From contig CAIFEY010000005.1 in assembly GCA_903789635.1 (NCBI GenBank), positions 1-64,000 on the forward strand: a DNA stretch of 64,000 nucleotides, in the 5' to 3' direction. Every line of letters starts with the position of its first letter. Within the stretch, counting starts at the first letter, position 1. This DNA is from an uncultured Eubacteriaceae bacterium. GTDB taxonomy: Bacteria > Bacillota > Clostridia > Peptostreptococcales > Anaerovoracaceae. The notes beneath the pieces were generated by a model. That model was not told the DNA's origin. It did no database searches and was given only the letters and a program-made list of their open reading frames with translations. This document shows, in pieces, positions 28,228 through 36,155 of the stretch. The position numbers and the translations under genes were made by a program.

Positions 28228-28258
28228 CTGGCCGGTCAATTGTATTTTGACCGGCCAG
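28228..28258 (-). terminator. Intrinsic terminator upstream of rsmB
   Basis: Perfect 12 bp stem CTGGCCGGTCAA/TTGACCGGCCAG with a 7 nt loop. On the minus strand TTTTCTGC follows, then TATAAT (28214-28219). It separates the priA-...-thioesterase unit from the rsmB unit. The plus direction also has a T-run. Confidence 0.75.
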
Positions 28259-28350
28259 ATCCTATTTTTTAGATTTTTTTAGATTTCCTTCATAAACGTC
28301 CGCTGACCATCAGCACCCGTGTGCACCGCAGGGAAAAGCGGGGATTTTGT

Positions 28351-28812
28351 CTAGTTCTGCAGACCCATCGCCTTGCCTTCCGTGATCATGTAGTTGATCT
28401 CGGAGGTCGCGCAGAGCTTCTCGGTCTCCATGTCGTAGATTCTGCCGTACATGTTGCTCATGCGGCGGCCGATGTGGGTGATCTCGATGTCCACGCGGAA
28501 TTTTTTACCGTTCATCGGACGGAGGTACGAGGTCGACAGGCTCGTCGTCGTGACGAACTGGCGCCCGACCACCAGGCTCAGCAGACCGCCGGCGTAGTCA
28601 AAGATCGCCGCAATCGCCCCGCCGTGCACCCCGTCGTACGGGTTGGTGAAGCACTCCTTCGATTCAAACAGGAAACTGGCGGACTTCTTCTCGACGTCGC
28701 AGTCTAAGAACTTCAGGTCCAGCAGCGAGTTCATCCGTTTCGGACTGATCACTCGGTTGATATTGATCGCCTTCTTGATCTCCTTTGCGTATTCCTCGTT
28801 CGTCATAGCCAT
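28351..28812 (-). CDS. Hotdog-fold thioesterase (PaaI/YiiD-like)
   Basis: A 153 aa hotdog protein. NPYDGVHGGAIAAIFDYAGGLL is the central-helix signature of the 4HBT/PaaI family, with the conserved Asp/Gly in HGG and a following TTSLSTSYLRP strand. It probably hydrolyses an acyl-CoA or acyl-ACP thioester; the substrate cannot be inferred. GGAGG lies 6 nt before the ATG at 28812; the next Met is two codons later. It sits between fmt and the rsmB terminator, an insertion into an otherwise standard gene order. Confidence 0.8.
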   Translation of the reverse strand: MAMTNEEYAKEIKKAININRVISPKRMNSLLDLKFLDCDVEKKSASFLFESKECFTNPYDGVHGGAIAAIFDYAGGLLSLVVGRQFVTTTSLSTSYLRPMNGKKFRVDIEITHIGRRMSNMYGRIYDMETEKLCATSEINYMITEGKAMGLQN

Positions 28813-28836
28813 TTCTAACCTCCGCGCTCTCAAGCG

Positions 28837-29778
28837 CTATTTCTTCAGTTCCTTGTTAAACACCGTCCCAGGCTCTGCCGCGTGCCCGCGCAGGAAGTCC
28901 GCCGCCTTGACGCGTTTCTTTCCCGGCATCTGCAGCTCGGTGACCCGGAGGATCTTTCCGCCGCACGCGATGTCGATTCCGTCGTCACTCGCCTTAAGCA
29001 GCGTCCCGTCCGGCCTGCCCGCCGGAGTGTCCAGCGCCTCGGCAGCCCAGAGCTTGATCCTGTCGTTTTCCTTTTGACAAAATACACCCGGCCATGGATC
29101 GAACGCCCTGATGCGCCGCTCCACCGCCGCCGGGTCCTCATCGAACCCGGTGAAGCCGTCCTGCTTCCTGATGATCCCGCACTTGGTCGCCTGAGACTCG
29201 TCCTGCGGCTCGTACACTGCGGTCCCATCCTCGATCGACGGCAGCGTCTTCACCAGCAGGTCCGCGCCCATCTGCGAGAGCTCGTCGAACAGCTGTTCGA
29301 AATTCTTGTGATCGACCGGCGTCTCCGCCTTGCTGATCATGTCTCCGTCGTCCAGTCCCGGGCCGATCTTCATGATCGTGACGCCCGTCTTATCCATTCC
29401 CTGCAGGATCGCGTGCTGGACCGGGGATGCCCCACGCAGCTTCGGAAGCAGTGATCCGTGGACGTTGAAGCAGCCGAGCCGTGGGATGTCCAGGACGTCC
29501 TGCCGCAGGATCTGCCCGTAGGCGACGACGATCAGCGCGTCCGGTGCGAACGCCCGCATCTTCTCCTTCTCTTCCTCCGCGTCCTTAAGCTTCTCCGGCT
29601 GCAGGACCGGGATGTTCAGTTCCAGCGCGGCCTCCTTGACCGGGGAGAACGTGACCTTGCCGCGATTTCTTTTCCTGTCCGGCTGCGTGACCGCGTATCC
29701 GATCTCGTGGCCGGCATCCGCGAGCGCGCGCAGTACAGGAACCGCAAAATCCGGCGTTCCTATAAAGATGATCTTCAT
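28837..29778 (-). CDS. fmt: Methionyl-tRNA formyltransferase
   Basis: Formylates initiator Met-tRNA using 10-formyl-THF. MKIIFIGTPDFAVPVL opens the Rossmann domain; HGSLLPKLRGASPVQHAI and GLDDGDMI contain the conserved catalytic Asn/His/Asp region, and a C-terminal OB domain follows. Length 313 aa is typical. The ATG overlaps the def stop (TAATG), so def and fmt are translationally coupled. Confidence 0.97.
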   Translation of the reverse strand: MKIIFIGTPDFAVPVLRALADAGHEIGYAVTQPDRKRNRGKVTFSPVKEAALELNIPVLQPEKLKDAEEEKEKMRAFAPDALIVVAYGQILRQDVLDIPRLGCFNVHGSLLPKLRGASPVQHAILQGMDKTGVTIMKIGPGLDDGDMISKAETPVDHKNFEQLFDELSQMGADLLVKTLPSIEDGTAVYEPQDESQATKCGIIRKQDGFTGFDEDPAAVERRIRAFDPWPGVFCQKENDRIKLWAAEALDTPAGRPDGTLLKASDDGIDIACGGKILRVTELQMPGKKRVKAADFLRGHAAEPGTVFNKELKK

Positions 29779-30290
29779 TACTGCTCCTGTTCCTCCGCTT
29801 CTCTCTCCTCGGCTTCCCTCTTCTCCGCTTCTTCCTCGACAGTGTGGATCTCGATTGCCTTCTCGGTGAAGAGGATGCCGTCCAGATGGTCATACTCGTG
29901 GCACATGACGTCTGCGTCGAATCCCTCAAAGTCGTACTCGACCGGATTTCCGTCGAAGTCCAGACCCTTGATATGGATCTTCTCCGGGCGCTTGACCGTG
30001 CCGAAGTATCCCGGTACGCTCAGGCATCCCTCCGTGCACTCCTGCTCGCCGGAAGTCTCCGTGATTTCCGGATTGATGAAGTAATAGACTCTGTCCGGCT
30101 CCGGCTCCGCGACGAACATGCGGCGCAGGATGCCGACCTGCGGCGCGGCGAGTCCGACTCCCTCGCTCTGACGCATCGTCTCCAGCATGTCGGTCAGGAT
30201 CATGCGGATGTGGTCCGTCACCGCCGGTACCTCGCGGCAGGTCTTTGCCAGAATCGGGTCTCCATCTTTTACTACGTTTCTCAATGCCAT
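29778..30290 (-). CDS. def: Peptide deformylase
   Basis: Metalloenzyme removing the N-terminal formyl group. All three motifs are present: GVGLAAPQ, EGCLS (metal Cys) and HEYDHLDG (metal His pair and catalytic Glu). Length 170 aa; the last ~25 residues are a Glu/Ala/Arg-rich, charged extension absent in compact homologues. AAAGGAG precedes the ATG. It lies downstream of priA after a 272 bp gap in which nothing specific was seen. Confidence 0.97.
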   Translation of the reverse strand: MALRNVVKDGDPILAKTCREVPAVTDHIRMILTDMLETMRQSEGVGLAAPQVGILRRMFVAEPEPDRVYYFINPEITETSGEQECTEGCLSVPGYFGTVKRPEKIHIKGLDFDGNPVEYDFEGFDADVMCHEYDHLDGILFTEKAIEIHTVEEEAEKREAEEREAEEQEQ

Positions 30291-30562
30291 CTGAAATAAT
30301 CTCCTTTATATTAGAATTATATTTTAACGTTATTATCCCATCATGATCGGATGATGGACCCGCGGTAATCCGAACCGCAGTTACCCTTATTTATTCCCAC
30401 CTGAACACATCGTCAAACTCCGTCGACCAACAGCCGGCAGCGCCGCGGCGTTCGCCGCGGGCGGTCTCCCGGAGGGCACTCACGCCTGCCGGCAGGGCGG
30501 CTGTGTTTCTGCGGGCATCTTCTTTGCCGCGGGCGGAAACGCGCCCGGACATCAGGCAGGAA

Positions 30563-32581
30563 CTAGTACGAGCTGTACGCGTTCACGTCGATCAGCATGG
30601 TGCAGTCGACCTTGTGCTTTAAGATCAGCCGGTTGAAGTACCGCAGGTAGTAGATGTACTTGTTGCGGCTGCCGCGCGGAGCCTTGACCATGATGTGGTA
30701 GCGGAAGCTGTCCTTCCCCTTGAAGTTCATGCTGAGGCGCGGGACCAGGATTTTCTTAGCGTTCGGGAGACCGGCCTTCTCCAGGTAGGCCTTGCAGCGC
30801 TCCGCCATCTCGATTGCGACCGCCTCGCTCTCCGAGGTGAACGCCGCGATGATCAGGTCGGTGTACGGCGGGTAGTCCATGAACTTCCGAACCATGATCT
30901 CCTGCTGGAAGAACCCCTTGTAGTCGTGCTCGGCGGAGGCCTTCAGGGCGAAGTTCTCCGGAGTGTACGACTGCACGATGACGAGCCCGCGCTCGCTGCC
31001 TCTGCCCGCGCGCCCCGCGACCTGCGTGACCAGCTGGAACGTGCGCTCCGTAGACCGGTAGTCCGGGATGTTCAGGCTGACGTCCGCGGAAATCACGCCG
31101 ACCAGACCGACGTTGCGGAAGTCCAGACCCTTCGCGACCAGCTGCGTGCCGATCAGGATCTTGGTCTCTCCCTTGGAGAAGCTGCGGATGATCCGGTTGA
31201 TCTCGGTGCGGTTTTTGGCGGTATCCAGGTCCAGGCGCGCGCACGGGTAATCCGGAAACTCCCTCGCCGCGGCCTCCTCGACCTGCTCCGTCCCGACGCC
31301 GAAGTACTTGATTCTCGGGCTGCCGCAGGACGGGCACTTGTCCGGGAGCGGGAAGCGCCTTCCGCAGTAGTGGCAGACGGCCGCGTTCTCCCTCTTATGG
31401 TAAACCAGGGAGATCCCGCAGTCCGGGCACTGCAGCGATTCGCCGCAGTCACGGCAGGAGATGAACGTCGAGTAGCCCCTTCGGTTCTGGAACAGGATCA
31501 CCTGCTTTCCCGAAGCGAGCGTGCCGCTCATGGCCTTGAGGAGCCGCTTGCTGAAGATACCGGTGTTGCCGGAGCGCAGCTCGATCCTCATGTCCACGAG
31601 CTCAACCAGCGGAAGCGGCGTCTTGTTGTAGCGCTTCTTCAGCTCGATCAGGGTGTAGACCCCCTCGCGCGCGCGTTCGTACGACACGACGGACGGAGTC
31701 GCGCTTCCCAGGATCAGGACGCCCTTGCTCGCCATCAGCCTCTTCACGGCGACGTCTACGGTCTCGTACTTAGGGGTCTGGTCCGACTTATACGTCGACT
31801 CGTGCTCCTCATCCAATATGATCACGCCGATGTTCTCCAGGGGCGCAAAAACGCCGATCCTCGCCCCGACGGCGATGTGTGCCTCGCCCTTCCTCAGGCG
31901 CATCCACTCGTCGAACCGTTCGCGGCCGGTCAGCTTGCTGTGCAGAACGGCGATCTCGTCACGGTCGAACCTGGCCAGGAGCCTCCGGACGATCTGCTCG
32001 GTGAGCGCGATCTCCGGCACCAGCAGGATGGCCGTCTGCCCCATGTCCAGGGCGTGCTGGATCACCTGCATGTAGACCTCCGTCTTGCCGGAGCTCGTGA
32101 CGCCGTGCAGCAGGAAGATTTCCCCTTTGCCGGCGTCCATGGAGGACTCGATTCGGCCGACGGCGGAGGCCTGCTCATCAGTCAGGGCCTTGACCTCCTG
32201 GCCCTCTCCCTTTGTCTTCGCATAAGGACGCTTGGACTTTCCGGGGCGCGCGGCCTTGCCGGGCGGGATGAAGCAGTGCAGGGCGTCGTAGTATTTGATC
32301 CCGTATCGCTGGCGCATCCACTCCATCGTCTTCACCATCTCCTGGTTCAGCCGAAGGTCCGGATCCTTCTCGGCGACCTCCTTGATGTGCGCGGAGGAGA
32401 GGTCTTTAGACGGCTGGACGCCGGTCTCGATGACCAGCGCCCGTTTAAGTCTGTTTCCCTTTCCGAACGGCACCTGTACGATGTCGCCGACCTCGATGTC
32501 ACCGTCCGCCGCGTAGGTGAACGGCTCGTCGGTGTGCCAGCTGTTCTGGTCCAGAATCAGGTTTACATACTGTTTGCTCAT
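30563..32581 (-). CDS. priA: Primosomal replication restart helicase PriA
   Basis: Superfamily 2 helicase restarting stalled forks. N-terminal DNA-binding part, then Walker A GVTSSGKTEVYM, DEEH in ILDEEHESTY, GSATPS, and a zinc-binding insert with eight cysteines (CRDCG, CPDCG, CHYCG, CPSCG). At 672 aa it is on the short side for PriA. The ATG at 32581 follows the asnA stop by 2 bp (TAGACATG), so it is coupled to asnA; the open frame above is asnA in another frame. Confidence 0.95.
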   Translation of the reverse strand: MSKQYVNLILDQNSWHTDEPFTYAADGDIEVGDIVQVPFGKGNRLKRALVIETGVQPSKDLSSAHIKEVAEKDPDLRLNQEMVKTMEWMRQRYGIKYYDALHCFIPPGKAARPGKSKRPYAKTKGEGQEVKALTDEQASAVGRIESSMDAGKGEIFLLHGVTSSGKTEVYMQVIQHALDMGQTAILLVPEIALTEQIVRRLLARFDRDEIAVLHSKLTGRERFDEWMRLRKGEAHIAVGARIGVFAPLENIGVIILDEEHESTYKSDQTPKYETVDVAVKRLMASKGVLILGSATPSVVSYERAREGVYTLIELKKRYNKTPLPLVELVDMRIELRSGNTGIFSKRLLKAMSGTLASGKQVILFQNRRGYSTFISCRDCGESLQCPDCGISLVYHKRENAAVCHYCGRRFPLPDKCPSCGSPRIKYFGVGTEQVEEAAAREFPDYPCARLDLDTAKNRTEINRIIRSFSKGETKILIGTQLVAKGLDFRNVGLVGVISADVSLNIPDYRSTERTFQLVTQVAGRAGRGSERGLVIVQSYTPENFALKASAEHDYKGFFQQEIMVRKFMDYPPYTDLIIAAFTSESEAVAIEMAERCKAYLEKAGLPNAKKILVPRLSMNFKGKDSFRYHIMVKAPRGSRNKYIYYLRYFNRLILKHKVDCTMLIDVNAYSSY

Positions 32582-32583
32582 GT

Positions 32584-33594
32584 CTACAGCAGATCGATTC
32601 CGTTCTCCTGGCAGGTCTTGATCATGTCCTCCGGCCAGACGCTGACCTGAACCTCGCCGATATGTGCCTTGCGCAGGAAGTACATGCACAGGCGGCTCTG
32701 TCCGATTCCTCCTCCGATGGAGTACGGTAGCTGGTTGTGCAGGATCGCCTGCTGGAACGGCAGGTGACGCTTCTGCTCGTCGCCGGACATCGTCAGCTGA
32801 CGGTCGAGCGCGGCGGCGTCGACACGGATTCCCATGGAGGACAGCTCGAACGCCCTGCCCAGGATGTCGTTCCAGAGGAGGATGTCGCCGTTCAGCTCCC
32901 AGTCGTCGTAGTCCGGGGCGCGTCCGTCGTGCGGCTCACCGGAGTTCAGCGGTCCGCCGATCTTCTCGATGAAGACCGCGCGCTTCTCCTCGCAGATCAG
33001 GTCCTCCCTCTCCTTCGGGGTCTTGCCCGGGTACATGTCCTCGAGCTCCTGCGACGTGATGAAGAAGATCTCGTTCGGAATCTCGTTCTGAATATCCCTG
33101 TAGAGGCGGTTGACATAATCGCTCAGGTTGCGGATCGCATTGTAGATCGTCGTGACCGTCTCGTGCAGGTAGTTCTGGTTTCTCTCCTCGACCGTGATGA
33201 CCTTCTCCCAGTCCCACTGGTCGACGTAAATCGAGTGGAGGTTGTCGAGCTCCTCGTCCCTTCTGATCGCGTTCATGTCCGTGTAGATGCCGTGTTCAGG
33301 CTCCACGCCGTACTTTCCGAGCGCGTAGCGCTTCCACTTGGCCAGCGACTGCACGATCTCCACGCTCTTCTCGTCCATGTCCTTCAGCGTGAAAGACACA
33401 CGGCGCTCCACGCCGTTCAGCGTGTCATTCAGTCCGGAATCCGGGTCGACAAAAATCGGCGCCGACACTCTCCTCAGCTGCAGACCGTACGCCAGCTCCT
33501 GCTGGAAATAATCCTTGATCTTCTTGATCGCACGCTGCGTCTCGACAGGGTCCAGGATCGAATGATATCCCTCAGGGATAATTAACTTTGACAT
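32584..33594 (-). CDS. asnA: Aspartate-ammonia ligase
   Basis: ATP-dependent, ammonia-using asparagine synthetase with a class II aminoacyl-tRNA synthetase-like fold. Recognised by LIIPEGYHSILDPVETQRAI, FVDPDSGLNDTLNGVERRVSF, HSIYVDQWDWEKVI, GDILLWNDILGRAFELSSMGIRVD and PYSIGGGIGQSRLCM. Length 336 aa matches AsnA (~330). GGAGGAATAGAG precedes the ATG at 33594. Directly upstream of priA with a 2 bp gap. Confidence 0.97.
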   Translation of the reverse strand: MSKLIIPEGYHSILDPVETQRAIKKIKDYFQQELAYGLQLRRVSAPIFVDPDSGLNDTLNGVERRVSFTLKDMDEKSVEIVQSLAKWKRYALGKYGVEPEHGIYTDMNAIRRDEELDNLHSIYVDQWDWEKVITVEERNQNYLHETVTTIYNAIRNLSDYVNRLYRDIQNEIPNEIFFITSQELEDMYPGKTPKEREDLICEEKRAVFIEKIGGPLNSGEPHDGRAPDYDDWELNGDILLWNDILGRAFELSSMGIRVDAAALDRQLTMSGDEQKRHLPFQQAILHNQLPYSIGGGIGQSRLCMYFLRKAHIGEVQVSVWPEDMIKTCQENGIDLL

Positions 33595-33763
33595 CTCTAT
33601 TCCTCCATGTATTATGACAAAAATCAAACGCGCAAGCCAGCAGCCGACCTGCCGTACTCCGCGTCTTCCGCAGTACCGGTTCCGCCTTTGTCGACAAAGT
33701 ATGCCCAGACTCGCAGCAACTCTCTGCCGCCCGGCACACGCCCGCCTCACTCAGGCAGGAAAA

Positions 33764-34405
33764 TCAGTCCTGCGCGCTGTGTCTCTTTTCTTCCCTCTCC
33801 CGCATGGCCTTCGCCTTCCGCTGCTCCTCGGCCTGCCGCTTGGAATACACGCACCCGCAGTAGTTCTGCCGGTACAGCCCGTACTCCTCGGACATCCTGG
33901 TGCTGTTCAGAAAACCGTTTTTCTTCTTGAAGTCCATGTCGAGGAAAGACACCCCCTCGACCTGATCCGCGAGCGCCTCCGCGATCCCCGAGATCAGCGG
34001 ATAGTTCTTATGCGGGCTCACCGTGAGCGTCGTTGTGAAAAGCGGAAATCCATGCTCTTTCGCGTACTTCACCGTCCCGGAAAGCCGCTGGGTGAAACAG
34101 ACCGAGCAGCGTCTTCCGCCCTCCGGCTCGTTCTCCAGCCCCTTCACCATGCGGAAATAGGCATCGCGGTCCTGCTCGTAATTCCCTTCTGCGAACCCGA
34201 CCTGCTCGTCCTGCCCGTGGGTTTCATTCCACTCCTGCAGGAACTTGATCTGGTTCTCCTTACGCCGCTCGTACTCCTCCGTCTCCGTGATTCCCGGATT
34301 GTAGAAAAATACGGTGATCGCATAGTCGCCTTCCTCACACAGCCTCTTGACGCAGGCCGTGCTGCACGGACCGCAGCAGCTGTGCAAAAGCAGTTTTTCC
34401 CTCAT
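33764..34405 (-). CDS. queH: Epoxyqueuosine reductase QueH
   Basis: Reduces epoxyqueuosine in tRNA to queuosine; the non-orthologous replacement of QueG. The N-terminal LLLHSCCGPCSTAC holds C10-C11, and RRCSVCF holds C100 and C103, the expected metal/Fe-S cysteines. TTTLTVSPHKN and NYCGCVYSKR are also family features. GAAGGAAGGGG precedes the ATG at 34405 (213 aa). Complements queA and tgt at 1.3-4.1 kb. Confidence 0.92.
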   Translation of the reverse strand: MREKLLLHSCCGPCSTACVKRLCEEGDYAITVFFYNPGITETEEYERRKENQIKFLQEWNETHGQDEQVGFAEGNYEQDRDAYFRMVKGLENEPEGGRRCSVCFTQRLSGTVKYAKEHGFPLFTTTLTVSPHKNYPLISGIAEALADQVEGVSFLDMDFKKKNGFLNSTRMSEEYGLYRQNYCGCVYSKRQAEEQRKAKAMREREEKRHSAQD

Positions 34406-34442
34406 GCTGTCCCCTTCCTTCGCTTGATGATGTACGGAAACC

Positions 34443-34448
34443 ATTATA
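34443..34448 (-). promoter_or_regulatory. Extended -10 for queH
   Basis: TATGGTATAAT on the minus strand gives TGG plus TATAAT, 38 bp before the queH start. No -35 is clear. Confidence 0.4.
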
Positions 34449-34870
34449 CCATACTTGCCAATTGAAAAAAAGACGAGGCGGTGCGTGCGCAGACTCAGTC
34501 CGGAAACGATGGTGATCGATACCGACGAGTTAAAAGCCATTTTCCGTGTACCGATCCGAGAACAATAGTTAATAAAATGGCCTCCAAAATCCACATGACA
34601 AAAGGTTTTCGAAAATCTTCATATTACATTGTTTAATCGCGATTATCTAACTCAAAAACGGCGCCCGAGTCTTCCGAGGCTAAACGCTGGAAATGCAGGT
34701 GCCGAAGCTGCCAAAGCCGAACGCTGAAAATGCAAGCGGTGAAAATGATCCCATCTACGAGCACAGCGGTTAAACCGCCGCCTGTTCTGCAGGCTTTGCG
34801 GGCATAAGTTCTCGAATGCCCCGCGAATGTGTTACAATGATGCAATATGCAGTACAAGAAAGGATTCACC
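34449..34870. other. Non-coding divergent region queH / radical SAM gene
   Basis: About 420 bp with no gene. TTACAATGATG near 34833 may be a -10 for the downstream plus-strand gene. Short imperfect repeats of GCTGAAAATGCA type occur at about 34685-34745. Nothing else was recognised. Confidence 0.4.
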
Positions 34871-35857
34871 ATGACCGAGAAGAATATCGAAACCCACCTC
34901 TCCCCATCCGCCGTCTGGAACGCCGACGTCCCGCCGTTCACCGGCGTGAGAAAGACCGTCGACGGCGACGAGGCCGCAGAGCGCATGAACACCATCAACT
35001 ACTGGCTCAAGCAGCGCTTCCACCACAAGATGATCAAGCTCTCCTTAGACGGAGGCTTCACCTGCCCGAACCGCGACGGCACCAGGGGAACCGGCGGATG
35101 TACGTTCTGCAGCTCGACGGGAAGCGGCGAATTCGCGAGCGACATCGCGTCCCAGCTCGACCTGCTCCACGAAAAATGGCCCAGGGCCGGCTGCCTCGCC
35201 TACTTCCAGAACCACACGAACACCTACGCGCCAGTGGATGTCCTGCGCGAGCGTTTCCGGAAAGCGCTGGAGGACCCGCGCATCGAGGGCCTCGTCGTCG
35301 CAACCCGCCCCGACTGCCTGCCGGATGAAGTCCTCGACCTGCTCAGCGAGATCGCGGAACATCACTTCCTCTGGATCGAGCTCGGCCTGCAGACGAGCAA
35401 GCCGGAGACCGTCCGCCTGATCAACCGCTGCTACGGAAACGACGAGTACACAGGCGCGATGCGCCGCCTGCGGGAACGCGGCATCCACGCCGTCAGCCAC
35501 CTGATCCTGGGCCTCCCGGGCGAGACCCGCGAGGACATGTTCCGCTCCCTTAACTTCGTAAAGGAAAACCACAGCTGGGGCATCAAGCTCCATCTCCTGA
35601 ACGTGACCAAAGGCTCGCGCCTCGCCGAGGACCTGCCAGACTACGAGCCCTTCCCGTCGATGGAGAGCTACATCTCCCTCGTCTGCGACATGATCGAGCA
35701 GATCCCGCCCGAGATGGTCATCCACCGCCTGACCGCCGACGTGCCGCGCCCGCTTTTGATCGCCCCGTCCTGGAGCTTCCGCAAGCGCACGATCCTGAAC
35801 GGCATCAACGCCGAGCTCAGACAAAGAGATTCCTGGCAGGGAAAATTCCTGGACTGA
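34871..35857 (+). CDS. Radical SAM protein of the TIGR01212/YhcC family
   Basis: Radical SAM enzyme with the Elp3-like cysteine spacing C65-x11-C77-x2-C80 in a CPNRDGT...CTFC context, followed by ATRPDCLPDEVLDLL, WIELGLQT and HLILGLPGETREDM, which are typical of the uncharacterised YhcC group. Exact reaction unknown. The ATG at 34871 is preceded by AAAGGA (6 nt); an ATG at 34847 has no such site. 328 aa. Single-gene unit convergent with the GH73 gene, ended by the hairpin at 36018. Confidence 0.9.
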   Translation: MTEKNIETHLSPSAVWNADVPPFTGVRKTVDGDEAAERMNTINYWLKQRFHHKMIKLSLDGGFTCPNRDGTRGTGGCTFCSSTGSGEFASDIASQLDLLHEKWPRAGCLAYFQNHTNTYAPVDVLRERFRKALEDPRIEGLVVATRPDCLPDEVLDLLSEIAEHHFLWIELGLQTSKPETVRLINRCYGNDEYTGAMRRLRERGIHAVSHLILGLPGETREDMFRSLNFVKENHSWGIKLHLLNVTKGSRLAEDLPDYEPFPSMESYISLVCDMIEQIPPEMVIHRLTADVPRPLLIAPSWSFRKRTILNGINAELRQRDSWQGKFLD

Positions 35858-36017
35858 TGGGCGCCGCGTCAACATCGCCGCGCAATGAATGCCAGCGCCG
35901 TGGAGATATAATCTAACGACAGCGGATCCAGGGATACAGTACACATAGATTAGATCTATCGAAATACCCTCGGAAGGATATTATTGACTATCGATTTTCA
36001 GTAAGAGGTCAAATTAT

Positions 36018-36051
36018 GAAAAGAGGCTGCGTTTTTTCACAGCCTCTTTTC
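36018..36051. terminator. Hairpin between convergent genes (T3)
   Basis: Perfect 12 bp stem GAAAAGAGGCTG/CAGCCTCTTTTC with a 10 nt T-rich loop; CGTATTCTTT follows. Shares the GGCTG...CAGCC core with the other members of the family. Confidence 0.75.
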
Positions 36052-36155
36052 GTATTCTTTATGTTCTATTTTGTGTTCAGCTGTTAAACAGCCTCGGGTG
36101 CGTGCCCGCGCTGCGGGCCCTGTTTTCCGCGGCTGCGCGGCGGCCTGCGCCTGCC